Assembly (NCBI RefSeq): GCF_029893635.1 | Contig: NZ_JARXYR010000002.1 | Coordinates: 682,001-746,000 of the forward strand | DNA: 64,000 nucleotides | Direction: 5' to 3' | Source: Variovorax sp. TBS-050B | Lineage (GTDB): Bacteria; Pseudomonadota; Gammaproteobacteria; Burkholderiales; Burkholderiaceae_C | Shown: positions 33,754 through 44,060 of the stretch, in pieces | Position numbering within the stretch: position 1 is the first letter of the stretch | How the letters are laid out: each line of letters begins with the position of its first letter | Made by a program: the position numbers and the translations under genes | Notes under the pieces: generated by a model | Seen by the model: only the letters and a program-made list of their open reading frames with translations | Databases searched by the model: none | Told to the model about the DNA's origin: nothing

Positions 33754-34716
33754 TCATGCTTCGTTTCCTGCGACGATGCTCATCACGGCCATGCGCACCG
33801 CGATGCCGAAGGTGACCTGCGGCAGGATCACGCTCTGCCTGCCGTCGACCACCGACGAGTCGATCTCGACGCCGCGGTTGATCGGCCCCGGATGCATCAC
33901 GATCGCATCGGGCTTGGCGAGCTGCAGCTTCTCGGGCGTGAGGCCGTAGGTCTTGAAGAACTCCTGCGACGAGGGCAGCAGCGCGCCGCTCATGCGCTCG
34001 TTCTGCAGCCGCAGCATGATGACCACGTCGCAGTCCTTGATGCCCTCCTCGAGCGTGTGGCACACGCGCACGCCCATGCCGGCCATGTCGCCGGGCACCA
34101 GCGTCTTGGGGCCGACCACGCGCACCTCGGCGCAGCCCAGCGTGGTGAGCGCGTGGATGTCGGAGCGCGCCACGCGCGAATGCAGCACGTCGCCGACGAT
34201 CGCGACCGTGAGGTTCGCGAAGTCCTTCTTGTAGTGGCGGATCGTGTACATGTCGAGCAGCCCCTGCGTGGGGTGCGCATGGCGGCCGTCGCCGGCGTTC
34301 ACCACGTGCACGTGCGGCGCGACGTGCTGCGCGATCAGGTAGGGCGCGCCCGATTCGCTGTGCCGCACCACGAACAGGTCGGCCGCCATGGCGCTCAGGT
34401 TGGCGATGGTGTCGAGCAGCGATTCGCCCTTGGTGGCCGACGAGCGCGCGATGTCGAGGTTGATCACGTCGGCCGACAGGCGCTTGGCCGCGATCTCGAA
34501 GGTGGTGCGCGTGCGCGTGGAGTTCTCGAAGAAGAGGTTGAACACGCTCTTGCCGCGCAGGAGCGGCACCTTCTTGACCTCGCGGTCGCTCACGCTCGTG
34601 AAGTTGGCCGCCGTGTCGAGGATGTGGGTGACGATGTCCTTCGGCAGGCCCTCGATCGAGAGCAGATGGATGAGCTCGCCGTTCTTGTTGAGCTGGGGAT
34701 TGCGCTTGTAGAGCAT
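33754..34716 (-). CDS. pyrB: Aspartate carbamoyltransferase catalytic subunit
   Basis: The 320-residue enzyme joins carbamoyl phosphate and aspartate in pyrimidine synthesis. The carbamoyl phosphate motif [13 protein letters not shown] lies near residue 57. [12 protein letters not shown] near residue 134 and [12 protein letters not shown] near residue 277 are also typical. The ATG at 34716 follows the pyrR stop closely. It is fourth in the yqgE-ruvX-pyrR-pyrB-pyrC'-plsC operon and is predicted to complex with the non-catalytic PyrC'. Confidence 0.95.
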   Translation of the reverse strand: MLYKRNPQLNKNGELIHLLSIEGLPKDIVTHILDTAANFTSVSDREVKKVPLLRGKSVFNLFFENSTRTRTTFEIAAKRLSADVINLDIARSSATKGESLLDTIANLSAMAADLFVVRHSESGAPYLIAQHVAPHVHVVNAGDGRHAHPTQGLLDMYTIRHYKKDFANLTVAIVGDVLHSRVARSDIHALTTLGCAEVRVVGPKTLVPGDMAGMGVRVCHTLEEGIKDCDVVIMLRLQNERMSGALLPSSQEFFKTYGLTPEKLQLAKPDAIVMHPGPINRGVEIDSSVVDGRQSVILPQVTFGIAVRMAVMSIVAGNEA

Positions 34717-34733
34717 GGTCTTCGTGGCTTTTC

Positions 34734-35236
<503 letters not shown>

Positions 35237-35240
<4 letters not shown>

Positions 35241-35692
35241 GGAAGATTCCTCAAGAATTGCTCCAGGATGATGCAGGCGGAGGCGGCATCGGCATCGCGC
35301 GCGCCGCTCGCCAGCGCCTCGGTGGTGCTGTAGCGCTCGTCGACCTCGAACACCTGCAGGTTGAAGCGGCCGCGCAGCTGCCGCGCGAACTTCTGCGCGC
35401 GGCGGGTGTTCTCGTGCGGCGCGCCGTCGGGATGCCAGGGCACGCCGACCACGAGCGCGTCGGGCTGCCATTCGCGGATGCGGGCCTCGACCTGCGCGAA
35501 GCGGGCGTCCGCGCCCTCCGCCCTGATCGTCGCCTGCGGCGTGGCGGTGCCGAGCAGCCGGTTGCCGCTCGCGACGCCGGTGCGCTTCTGGCCGAAGTCG
35601 AAAGCCAGGAAGCTCTGGAAATGGGAAGGAACGGGAACGGGAACGGGGGACGAAGCGGAAGGGGCAGAAGCGTCTGGCATGGCAGCGGCCAT
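35237..35692 (-). CDS. ruvX: Holliday junction resolvase-like protein RuvX/YqgF
   Basis: The 151-residue RNase H-fold protein has [21 protein letters not shown] near residue 27, [14 protein letters not shown] in the middle, and DERYSTTEA near residue 115. The C-terminal [11 protein letters not shown] helix follows. YqgF/RuvX is essential in many bacteria and is linked to pre-16S rRNA 5' processing. The ATG at 35692 overlaps the yqgE stop (ATGA); a second in-frame ATG lies four codons in. The N-terminus has a proline/serine-rich stretch not found in most relatives. Confidence 0.92.
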
Positions 35693-36291
35693 CAGGCATG
35701 CCCCGCATCGGGCGAGAGCTTCCAGGCTTCGAAACCGAGCAGCATCAGCGCCTTGTCGTAGCGCTGTTCGACCGGGGTGTCGAAGATCACCGCCGGATCG
35801 GCGCTCACGGTCAGCCAGCTGTTCTCGGCCAGTTCGGACTCGAGCTGTCCCTCGCCCCAGGCCGAGTAGCCGAGCGACACCAGCACCTTGCGCGGGCCGG
35901 CGCCGGTGGCCAGGGCCTCCAGCACGTCCTTGGAGGTGGTCATTTCGAGGCCGCCCGGAATGGTCATGGTCGAGGCATAGACCGACTCGTCGGGCTTTTC
36001 GGCATGCGAGAACACCGGCTCGTGCAGCACGAAGCCGCGCTCGGTCTGGACCGGGCCGCCCTGGAACACGGGGGCATCGCCGATCTCGGGGCGCGCGAGG
36101 TGGAGCTCGATCTTCTCGAACAGCACCTTGAGGTTGATGTCGCTGGGCTTGTTGATCACCAAGCCCAGCGCGCCGCGCTCGCTGTGCTCGCAAAGGTAAA
36201 CGACACTGCGGTTGAAAGTTTTGTCTTCCATCCCCGGCATCGCGATCAGGAAGTGATGCGTGAGGTTCATCGGGGCAGAATCGGCAGCCAT
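35692..36291 (-). CDS. yqgE: YqgE/AlgH family protein (UPF0301)
   Basis: The 199-residue protein matches the YqgE/AlgH family: HHFLIAMPGMEDKTFNRSVVYLCEH, GALGLVINKPSDINL, VFQGGPVQTERGFVLH and SLGYSAWGEGQLESELAENSWL. Its biochemical role is not settled. The first ATG (36291) directly abuts the photolyase ATG on the other strand. An in-frame ATG at 36270 (NLTHHFLIAM) may be the real start and would leave room for signals. It heads the operon with ruvX. Confidence 0.9.
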   Translation of the reverse strand: MAADSAPMNLTHHFLIAMPGMEDKTFNRSVVYLCEHSERGALGLVINKPSDINLKVLFEKIELHLARPEIGDAPVFQGGPVQTERGFVLHEPVFSHAEKPDESVYASTMTIPGGLEMTTSKDVLEALATGAGPRKVLVSLGYSAWGEGQLESELAENSWLTVSADPAVIFDTPVEQRYDKALMLLGFEAWKLSPDAGHA

Positions 36292-37791
36292 ATGCCGCCG
36301 ATTTTACTGGCCGTCGACAAGATCTATCCAAAAGGGCTGATGTGGTTCCGCCGCGACCTGCGCGTGGAGGACAACGCGGCGCTCTACCACGCCCTGCGCA
36401 GCTGCCGGCAGCTGCTGTGCGTCTTCGTGTTCGACCGGCAGATCCTCGATCCGCTGCCCCGCGCCGACCGGCGGGTGGAGTTCATCCGCGAGTCGCTCGT
36501 GGCGCTGGACGCCGAGCTGCAGGCCTTCGGCGGCGGGCTGATCGTGCGGCATGCGCTCGCGGTCGAGGAGATTCCGGCGCTGGCGCACGGGCTGGAGGTG
36601 CAGGCCGTGTTCGCCAACCGCGACGACGAGCCCGATGCGCTGGCGCGCGACGCGCAGGTGCTGGGCGCGCTGGCCAACGTGGGCGTGAGCTTCCACACCT
36701 ACAAGGACACCAGCGTCTTCGACCGCGACGAGGTGCTGACCAAGACCGGGCAGCCCTACACCGTGTTCACGCCCTACAAGCGCGCCTGGCTCGCGAAGCT
36801 CGACGACTTCTACCTCAAGCCCTACCCCGTGCGCGCCTACGCCGACGCGCTCGCCCCGCCGCCCGCGGCGCACCGGGCGCCGGTGCCGTCGCTGGCCGAG
36901 ATCGGCTTCGAGAAGACCAACCTCTCGGAACTGGAGATACCGCCCGGCAGCGCCGGGGCCGCCGCCCTGTTCGAGGACTTCTTCCAGCGCATCGACCGCT
37001 ACGACAGCGCGCGCAACTTCCCGGCGGTGCGCGGGCCCAGCTACCTGGGGGTGCACCTGCGCTTCGGCACGATCTCGGTGCGGCAGCTCGCGGGCGTGGC
37101 GCACCAGCTTTCGCTGCAGGGCAACCCGGGCGCCGCAACATGGCTCGGCGAGCTGATCTGGCGCGACTTCTACTTCCAGATCCTGGCGCACTTCCCGCAC
37201 GTGCATTCGAACGGCGAATCGAAGAGCTTCCGCCCCGAGTACGACAGGATCCAGTGGCACCACGGCAAGCATGCCGACCAGCTGTTCGCGGCCTGGTGCG
37301 AGGGCCGCACCGGCTATCCGCTGGTGGACGCCGCGATGCGGCAGATCAACCAGAGCGGCTACATGCACAACCGGCTGCGCATGGTGGTGGCGAGCTTCCT
37401 CTGCAAGGACCTGGGGCTGGACTGGCGCCGCGGCGAGCGCTATTTCGCGCTGCACCTCAACGACTTCGAGCTCGCGTCGAACAACGGCGGCTGGCAATGG
37501 GCGAGCTCGAGCGGCTGCGACGCGCAGCCCTACTTCCGCATCTTCAACCCGGTGACGCAGAGCGAGCGCTTCGACCCCGAGGGCAAGTTCATCCGCCGCT
37601 ACCTGCCCGAGCTCGCGGGGCTCGCGAACGGCGCGATCCATGCGCCCTGGACCGCCTCGCCCGTGGAACTCGAAGCCGCCGGCATCGAGCTCGGCAAGAC
37701 CTATCCGATGCCGATCGTCGACCATGCCGAAGCACGCGAGAAGACGCTGCAGCGCTACGGCGTGGCGCGGGCGAAAGCACTGCAGAAATGA
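36292..37791 (+). CDS. phrB: Deoxyribodipyrimidine photolyase
   Basis: The 499-residue flavoprotein repairs cyclobutane pyrimidine dimers using light. It shows the antenna-domain start LMWFRRDLRVEDNAALYHAL and the FAD-binding C-terminal half with TISVRQ, TWLGELIWRDFYFQIL, GYPLVDAAMRQINQSGYMHNRLRMV, and NGGWQWASSSGCDAQPYFRIFNP. These active-site tryptophans and the N/R set are intact. The start at 36292 abuts the yqgE start codon. An alternative ATG at 36340 (MWFRRDL) has AAAAGGG upstream and may be the true one. A hairpin without T-run (37794-37815) separates it from chpA. Confidence 0.92.
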   Translation: MPPILLAVDKIYPKGLMWFRRDLRVEDNAALYHALRSCRQLLCVFVFDRQILDPLPRADRRVEFIRESLVALDAELQAFGGGLIVRHALAVEEIPALAHGLEVQAVFANRDDEPDALARDAQVLGALANVGVSFHTYKDTSVFDRDEVLTKTGQPYTVFTPYKRAWLAKLDDFYLKPYPVRAYADALAPPPAAHRAPVPSLAEIGFEKTNLSELEIPPGSAGAAALFEDFFQRIDRYDSARNFPAVRGPSYLGVHLRFGTISVRQLAGVAHQLSLQGNPGAATWLGELIWRDFYFQILAHFPHVHSNGESKSFRPEYDRIQWHHGKHADQLFAAWCEGRTGYPLVDAAMRQINQSGYMHNRLRMVVASFLCKDLGLDWRRGERYFALHLNDFELASNNGGWQWASSSGCDAQPYFRIFNPVTQSERFDPEGKFIRRYLPELAGLANGAIHAPWTASPVELEAAGIELGKTYPMPIVDHAEAREKTLQRYGVARAKALQK

Positions 37792-37793
37792 GA

Positions 37794-37815
37794 AAGGGCC
37801 CCGGTCGGGGCCCTT
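37794..37815. terminator. Symmetric GC hairpin between phrB and chpA
   Basis: AAGGGCCCC is exactly complementary to GGGGCCCTT around a four-base loop. It lies between two convergent genes and could end both, but no T-run follows, so factor-independent termination is uncertain. Confidence 0.45.
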
Positions 37816-37842
37816 CGCTTCGGTGCGGCGTCGCCCGCGCCG

Positions 37843-40800
37843 TCAGGCCGCCGCGGCCATCGCAGGCTCGCTGGTATAGGCCCGCACCAGCCGCAGCAGC
37901 TCGTCTTCCGAGTAGGGCTTGCCGAGGTAGTGGTTCACGCCGAGCGTGCGCGCATAGTCGCGGTGCTTCTCGGCGATGCGCGAGGTGATCATGATGATCG
38001 GCAGGCCGGCCATCGACGCGTCGGCGCGGATGTTGCGCGCGAGGTCGAAGCCGTCCATGCGCGGCATCTCGATGTCGGACAGCACCACCGCCGGACGCTC
38101 CTGCTGCAGCCGCTCGAGCGCCTGCAGACCGTCGGCCGCGAGCGACACGCGATAGCCTTCGCGCTGCAGCAGGCGCTGCGTGACGCGGCGCACGGTGATG
38201 GAGTCGTCGACCACCAGCACCAGCGGCACCTGCGGCACCGCCGGCGCGAGCGGCGCCACCGGCTCCTGCGGCGCGCCGGCCTCGCCCGTGGCGGTCTGCT
38301 GCACGGGCGCCGCGAGCGCCGCGGCCTGGCGCTCGCGCGCCTGCTCGCCGTGCACCGCCGCGAGCGCCACCGGGTTGTAGATCAGCGCCACCGCGCCCGA
38401 AGCCAGCACCGAGATGCCCGCCAGGCCCGGCAGGCGCGCGAGCTGCGGCCCGAGGTTCTTGACCACGACTTCCTGGTTGCCGAGCACTTCGTCCACGTGC
38501 AGGCCCACGCGCTGCGCCGCGCTTCGCACGATCACCACGGTGTTGCTCTTGCCCGCGGCATGTTCGCTGCGCGAGGAGGCCTGCAGCAGCGCGCCGGCCC
38601 AGTAGAAGGGCACCTGTTCGCTGCCGAACGGATGGGTGTTGTGCAGGTAGGCGGCCTCGAGTTCGGCGGCGCTCACGCGCTGCACCAGTTCGACCAGGTT
38701 CGACGGCACGCCGATCGAGACCTCGCCGGCGCGCAGCATCACCACGTGCGTGACCGCGGTGGTGAGCGGCAGCACCAGCTTGAAGGTGGTGCCCTGCCCG
38801 CTCGTGCTGTGCGTCTCGATGCGGCCGCCGAGCGCGGCGATCTGCGCGCGCACCACGTCCATGCCGATGCCGCGGCCGGCGAGTTCCGAGACCTGCCCGG
38901 CGGTCGAGAAGCCGGGCTTGAAGATCAGTTCGGTGGCTTCTTCGGGCGACAGTTCCTGGCCCGGCGCAAGCAGGCCGAGCGTGCGGGCGCGCTCGGCGAT
39001 GCGACCGTGGTCGAGGCCGGCGCCGTCGTCGCGGAAGCTCACCGAGACGTCGTTGCCTTCATGGTGCAGCTCGATCACGATCAGGCCGCTGGCCTCCTTG
39101 CCGGCGCGCTCGCGCACGTCAGCGGGCTCGATGCCGTGCGCCACGCAGTTGCGCAGCAGATGCTCGAAGGCGGGCGTCATGCGGTCGAGCACGCCGCGGT
39201 CCATTTCGATCGAGCCGCCGACGATGTCGAGCCGCACCTGCTTGCCGGTGTCCTTGGAGGCCTGGCGCACCACGCGGTAGAGGCGGTCGGAAATGCCCTC
39301 GAACTCCACCATGCGCGTGCGCAGCAGGCCGCGCTGCAGTTCGCGCGTCTGGCGCGCCTGCACGCTCAGGTCGTCTTCGGTGGCCTGCACCGTCTTCTGC
39401 AGCGTGCGCTGGACGGTCGCCACGTCGTTCACCGACTCGGCCATCATGCGCGTGAGTTCCTGCACGCGCGTGAAGCGGTCGAACTCGAGCGGGTCGAAGC
39501 TCTGCTGCGAATCCTTGGCCTGCGCCAGGCGCGACTGCATCTGGCTTTCGGCCTGCACCTCGATGTCGCGCAGCTGCTGGCGCAGGCGGTCGAGGTTGCC
39601 CGTGAGGTCGGCGAGCGAGCCGCGCAGCTGGCCGAGTTCGGCCTCCAGGCGCGAACGCGTGATGATGACCTCGCCGGTCTGCGCCACGAGGCGGTCGAGC
39701 AGCTGGGTGCGGATGCGAACCGCCTGGTTGGACGCGGCGCGCAGCGGCGCGAGCAGCGCCGGTGCCGCGCGCGGCAGCAGGGCCGGCGCGCTGGCGGGCG
39801 TGGCGTCGGCCTCGGTGGCGTCGTCCTCGTCGGCCGCGGTGGCAGCCGGCGCCTCGTCGTTGGCGGGCAACTGCGATTCGGCGGGCACCTGCACCAGCTG
39901 CACGCCCGGCGATTCGGCGGCGGCCGAGGCCACGCGCTGCGCGACTTCGGCCTGGGTCGCGTCGTCGGCGGCACGCAGGGCGTCGAAGGTGGCCTGCAGC
40001 GCATCGAGGCGCGTGAGCAGCTTCTCGATCTCGCCGCGGTCGGCCGCGCCCTGGGTGCCCAGCACCTCGATCTCGGATTCCATGCGGTGCGCCCGCTCGC
40101 CGAGGCGCATGGCGCCGGCCAGCCGGGCGCTGCCCTTGAGCGTGTGCAGCGTGCGCAGCACCGCGGCGCGCGGCGCGCCGTCGTCGGGATGGTGCGCCCA
40201 CTGGCGCAGCGCCTGGCCGAGCTGGGGCAGCAGTTCCGCCGCCTCTTCCTCGAAGATCGGGAACAGGTCGATGTCGACCGCGTCGGTCACGTCGATGGCG
40301 TCTTCGGAATCGTCGAGCGCCACGTCGGCCACGCTGTCGGACGCCACCACCTGCAGCGGACGGGTCTCGACGCGCAGGGCCGCCTCGGGCGGCATGGGCG
40401 CGGCGGCGATGTCGCGCAGCGCCTGGAGCGTGCCCTCGGACGGTTCGCGCAGCAGGCCGACGGCGAACTGGTGCAGCAGGCGGCGCAGCTCGTCGGCCGC
40501 AGCCACCAGCACCAGGCCCTGCTCGCGGGTGCCGCTGCCCTGCATCTGCAGATGCTGGAGCGCGGCCTCGAACAGGCGGGCCATGCCCGAGAGGCTGTGG
40601 AAACCGACCGTGGCCGAACTGCCGGCGAGCGAATGGGCCAGCGCGATCGTCGAATCGGACAGGCGCTCGTGCGATTCGAGCGCCCATTCGCCGACGTCGG
40701 TGGCCAGTTGCCTGGACCATTCGTCGGCTTCGTTGAGATAGACGTTGTAGAGCGCGATGCCGATGCGCAGCGGGCCGATGACCTTGACCTGGTCCTCGAC

Positions 40801-43800
40801 GCCTGCGGCGGCGTCGGCGGGCGATGCGGTCTCGAAGGGCTGGGGCGGCGTGCCTTCGTCGGCCGGCGGCTCGGCGGCCGTCGCTTCGACGGCGGGCGCC
40901 GGTTCCTCGGCGACGGCGAGCGCCGCTTCGGTCGCTTCGATCGCTTCGGCGGGTTCGGTCGCTTCGGCGTCCTGGGCCTCCTGGGCCGCCTCGGCTTCGT
41001 CGGCTTCGTCGGCCTCGGCGACCGCGGCCTGGTCGGGCTCGACCAGCAGGGCTGCCGTGGCCACCGGCGCTTCTTCGGCCGGCGTCTCGACGGCGGGCGG
41101 CGCGGGCTCGTCGGCCGCTGCAGCGGGAGGCTGGACCGCCCATTCGAGATCGGGCAACGCGAGGACCGGCAGTTCGGCCGGCGCGGACGCCGGGGCCGGC
41201 GCCTCGACCGCCACGGGCTCGGACGGCGCCGGGGGCTGCGACGGCGTGGCGGGCGGCGCGAAATCGAATGCCTCGCCAAGCGCCAGGTCGTCGAGCGGTT
41301 CAGGCTCGGGCGCGGGCTTGGCGTCGAAGTCGAGGAAGTCGGTGGAGGCGAAATCGTCGTCGCTCTCGACCTTGGCGGTCGGCTCGGGGATCTCGGCGGG
41401 GAAAGCGAAGTCCGCCGCGGGCACCGGCTCCGGCGATGCCGGCGCCGCCACCGGCGCTGCGGGCTCGAGCGAGAGGTCCGGCAGTTCGGGGAGCTCGGGC
41501 ATCGCGAGCGGCGCGGCCGCGGGCTCTGCCGGCTCCGCGGCGATCTGGCGCGCGGCCACCGCGAGCGCATCCGCGTCGGAGACCCAGGTGGATGCCATCG
41601 GCATCGGTTCGCCGGCCAGCAGCGCGTTGGCCACGCGGCTGAAGTGCCCCGACTGCCAGCCGTGCGGCGTGCCGTTCGCGATCGCCTCGACCCACTGGCT
41701 GAACTCCTCGAGCGCCTTGCGCGTGCCCGCGAGCAGGTCGGGCGTGGCGGCGCGCTGGTCGGCCAGCCAGGTGTTGAGCACCTGTTCGAAGGACCAGGCG
41801 GCGTCGCCGAAGTCGGACAGGCCGACCATGCGCGAGCTGCCCTTCAGCGTGTGGAAGGCGCGCCGCAGGATCGTGAGTTCCTCGGTGTCGTCGGGATGGC
41901 TGCCGAGCTCGTCGATCGCGGCCAGGCCGTTCTGCACCACCTCGCGCGCCTCTTCGAGGAAGATGTTCTGCAGGTCGTCTTCTTCGAGTTCGGTGACTTC
42001 GGTGTCGGGCAAGGCGGCGGGACCCGCGATCTTCTGGGTCCAGCTGTCGGCCTTGCGGCTGAATTCCTCGATCGGCGAGGCCTTGGCCTTGCGGTTGGGC
42101 GTGGCGAGCGCGGCGAGCTTCGAGGCGATCTGGGCATCGACTTCCTCGATGCTCAGCACCGGCTCCGCGCCGGCGGCCGCGCCCGGTGCCGCGGCATCCG
42201 CGGCGGCGCTGTCGGTGGCCTGCCGGCCCATGAGCGGCTTGAGCTCGCCGGCCTCGGCGTCGAACACGAAGAGGCGCTTCGCCAGCGCCGGCTGGTAGCC
42301 GAGCATGTCGATCAGGAAACCCAGCGCGCCGAGGTTGTTGCCGAGCGCATCGAAGCTCTGCATTTCCTCCAGCGGCGAGGCGTTGCCCACGAGCATCTGC
42401 TCGACGTCGTCGCGCATGCGCTGCACGGTGTTCGCGGCCTGGTCGAGGCCGAGCACCGAGAACACGCCGCGCATCTGCAGCAGCTGGCTCGGCACGGTGC
42501 GCAGCAGCGCCTTCTCGGCCGGGCGGCGGAAGTACTGGTCGAGCGATTTCTCGAGTTCGCTCAGGTGGCTGCGCAGCTCGTCGACCACGGTGCCCATGGT
42601 CTGGCGGTCGCTGACGCGGCGGTACAGGTCCTCCATCCAGGGCTCGAGCGGCTCCGAATGGCCGCCTTCGCGCACGCGTTCAATGCGGCCGGCGAGCTGC
42701 AGCGTGCGCGCGGTGAGCTGCGGATCGCTCGGGTCCAGGTCTTCGAGGGCGGCTTCGAGGTAGAGCACCGAGGTGGCGACTTCCATCGCGAGCTCGGTGT
42801 CGGGCGGCTGGCCGGAGCGCACCGAGGCCTCGACCGCATGCGTGAGCGCCTGCACCATCGGCAGGCTCGGCGGATGCAGCTTCTGCAGCGATTCGCCGAG
42901 CTGCGCGAAGGTGTCGGCCACCTGGCGCGTGCGCGTGATGTCACCGCCCGAAAGCGCCGACCACATTTCCTTGGCGGTCTCGATGCGCTTGCGCGCCTGC
43001 GCGAGCACCAGCGGATCGAAGCGGCCGAACTGCTCGACGGTGTAGTCGACGTACTGCTCGCCCGCGACGCCCCAGGCGGCGCGGACGGTGCGCAGGGTGG
43101 CGGCCTCCTGCTGCGCGCCGGGCACGGCCTGGGCGCAGAAGAAGAGCAGGTCCTGGCCGAGCCGGTCGGAGACGGTGCTGTCGCCGCGGGCCAGCGTGGC
43201 GTATTGCAGCAGCACGCGCGATGCGGCGCGCTTGACGTAGGTGTCGGCGGGAATCAGCGCCAGCGCGAGCCCTTCGAAGAAGGCCGCGGCCAGCGTCCAG
43301 AAGCTCGCGACGCGCGGCAGCAGCGCACCGCGCCCGAGCCCCAGGCACACCGCATGGAGCCGCCGCGCGGCCTGCGGATCGCCGCTCTTCACGAGCTGCA
43401 GCACTTCGCGGTCCAGCCGCGACCGCACGCCCGGATCGGGCGCCAGCGCGGCCTGCGTCAGCGCCGGACGGACTTCGACCCAGCGCCAGGCCACGCTCCA
43501 GAGGTCGGCCGGATGGACGCGCTCGTTGCCCACCAGTTCGAGCACGTCGCGGTACTGCGGGAACAGCGCGACCGACGAGACCGGCTTGCCGGCCAGCACC
43601 GCGTTCAGGAAGTCGATGACGGCGAAGCCCGCGCGCTCGATCTTCTGGACCGCGCTGTCGGTGCAGCGCTGCGGTTCGGCGATGAAGCCCTGCACCGCGA
43701 ATTCGACGGCGCCGAGCACCAGCGCGGGGGCGTTGTTGCCCACCATCTGCAGCGCGCCCACGGACTGGTGCAGCTGCTGGCGGGCCATCTGCAGCGGACC

Positions 43801-43971
43801 GCTTTCGAGTTCCGGCGCACTGCCCGTTTCGCGCACGAAGCGCCGCAGGGACTTGCCGACGCTGTCGATGGATTTCTGGATCTCGCCCAGGACCCAGGCC
43901 AGCGGCCCGAGGTCTTCATTGGCCGGCACGTTGCCAGCGAGTGGGGCCGTGGCAGGGGTTGGAGTCGACAC
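37843..43971 (-). CDS. chpA: Hybrid chemotaxis histidine kinase/response regulator ChpA/PilL
   Basis: The 2042-residue CheA-type kinase controls type IV pilus motility. Three histidine phosphotransfer domains are visible: H707 in FHTLKGSSRMVG, H1113 in AHSLAGSSATVG, and H1276 in LHTLKGSARLAG. A low-complexity alanine/proline/glutamate linker lies between about 830 and 1060. The kinase core follows with LLDRLVAQTGEVIITRSRL, LLRNCVAHGIEP, FRDDGAGLDHGRI and GRGIGMDVV. Next come a CheW-like domain (GVPSNLVELVQRV) and a C-terminal receiver (LVVDDSITVRRVTQRL, phospho-acceptor in LSDIEMPRMDG). It is the last gene of the pilG-H-I-J-chpA operon. Confidence 0.95.
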   Translation of the reverse strand: MSTPTPATAPLAGNVPANEDLGPLAWVLGEIQKSIDSVGKSLRRFVRETGSAPELESGPLQMARQQLHQSVGALQMVGNNAPALVLGAVEFAVQGFIAEPQRCTDSAVQKIERAGFAVIDFLNAVLAGKPVSSVALFPQYRDVLELVGNERVHPADLWSVAWRWVEVRPALTQAALAPDPGVRSRLDREVLQLVKSGDPQAARRLHAVCLGLGRGALLPRVASFWTLAAAFFEGLALALIPADTYVKRAASRVLLQYATLARGDSTVSDRLGQDLLFFCAQAVPGAQQEAATLRTVRAAWGVAGEQYVDYTVEQFGRFDPLVLAQARKRIETAKEMWSALSGGDITRTRQVADTFAQLGESLQKLHPPSLPMVQALTHAVEASVRSGQPPDTELAMEVATSVLYLEAALEDLDPSDPQLTARTLQLAGRIERVREGGHSEPLEPWMEDLYRRVSDRQTMGTVVDELRSHLSELEKSLDQYFRRPAEKALLRTVPSQLLQMRGVFSVLGLDQAANTVQRMRDDVEQMLVGNASPLEEMQSFDALGNNLGALGFLIDMLGYQPALAKRLFVFDAEAGELKPLMGRQATDSAAADAAAPGAAAGAEPVLSIEEVDAQIASKLAALATPNRKAKASPIEEFSRKADSWTQKIAGPAALPDTEVTELEEDDLQNIFLEEAREVVQNGLAAIDELGSHPDDTEELTILRRAFHTLKGSSRMVGLSDFGDAAWSFEQVLNTWLADQRAATPDLLAGTRKALEEFSQWVEAIANGTPHGWQSGHFSRVANALLAGEPMPMASTWVSDADALAVAARQIAAEPAEPAAAPLAMPELPELPDLSLEPAAPVAAPASPEPVPAADFAFPAEIPEPTAKVESDDDFASTDFLDFDAKPAPEPEPLDDLALGEAFDFAPPATPSQPPAPSEPVAVEAPAPASAPAELPVLALPDLEWAVQPPAAAADEPAPPAVETPAEEAPVATAALLVEPDQAAVAEADEADEAEAAQEAQDAEATEPAEAIEATEAALAVAEEPAPAVEATAAEPPADEGTPPQPFETASPADAAAGVEDQVKVIGPLRIGIALYNVYLNEADEWSRQLATDVGEWALESHERLSDSTIALAHSLAGSSATVGFHSLSGMARLFEAALQHLQMQGSGTREQGLVLVAAADELRRLLHQFAVGLLREPSEGTLQALRDIAAAPMPPEAALRVETRPLQVVASDSVADVALDDSEDAIDVTDAVDIDLFPIFEEEAAELLPQLGQALRQWAHHPDDGAPRAAVLRTLHTLKGSARLAGAMRLGERAHRMESEIEVLGTQGAADRGEIEKLLTRLDALQATFDALRAADDATQAEVAQRVASAAAESPGVQLVQVPAESQLPANDEAPAATAADEDDATEADATPASAPALLPRAAPALLAPLRAASNQAVRIRTQLLDRLVAQTGEVIITRSRLEAELGQLRGSLADLTGNLDRLRQQLRDIEVQAESQMQSRLAQAKDSQQSFDPLEFDRFTRVQELTRMMAESVNDVATVQRTLQKTVQATEDDLSVQARQTRELQRGLLRTRMVEFEGISDRLYRVVRQASKDTGKQVRLDIVGGSIEMDRGVLDRMTPAFEHLLRNCVAHGIEPADVRERAGKEASGLIVIELHHEGNDVSVSFRDDGAGLDHGRIAERARTLGLLAPGQELSPEEATELIFKPGFSTAGQVSELAGRGIGMDVVRAQIAALGGRIETHSTSGQGTTFKLVLPLTTAVTHVVMLRAGEVSIGVPSNLVELVQRVSAAELEAAYLHNTHPFGSEQVPFYWAGALLQASSRSEHAAGKSNTVVIVRSAAQRVGLHVDEVLGNQEVVVKNLGPQLARLPGLAGISVLASGAVALIYNPVALAAVHGEQARERQAAALAAPVQQTATGEAGAPQEPVAPLAPAVPQVPLVLVVDDSITVRRVTQRLLQREGYRVSLAADGLQALERLQQERPAVVLSDIEMPRMDGFDLARNIRADASMAGLPIIMITSRIAEKHRDYARTLGVNHYLGKPYSEDELLRLVRAYTSEPAMAAAA

Positions 43972-44060
43972 GTTGGGTGCTCGCCGTTCTTTGATCTGTC
44001 AGTTTTCCATTGGACGCCTGGCGCCCCGAATATTCCAAGCCGCTGCCGAGAGGGGCATCA

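Noticed and set aside
40818..41120. Repetitive GCTTCGG-rich stretch in chpA as a possible tandem repeat array
   Set aside because: It encodes the in-frame alanine/glutamate linker of ChpA; repeats follow codon bias and are not regular units, so it is neither CRISPR nor a minisatellite.
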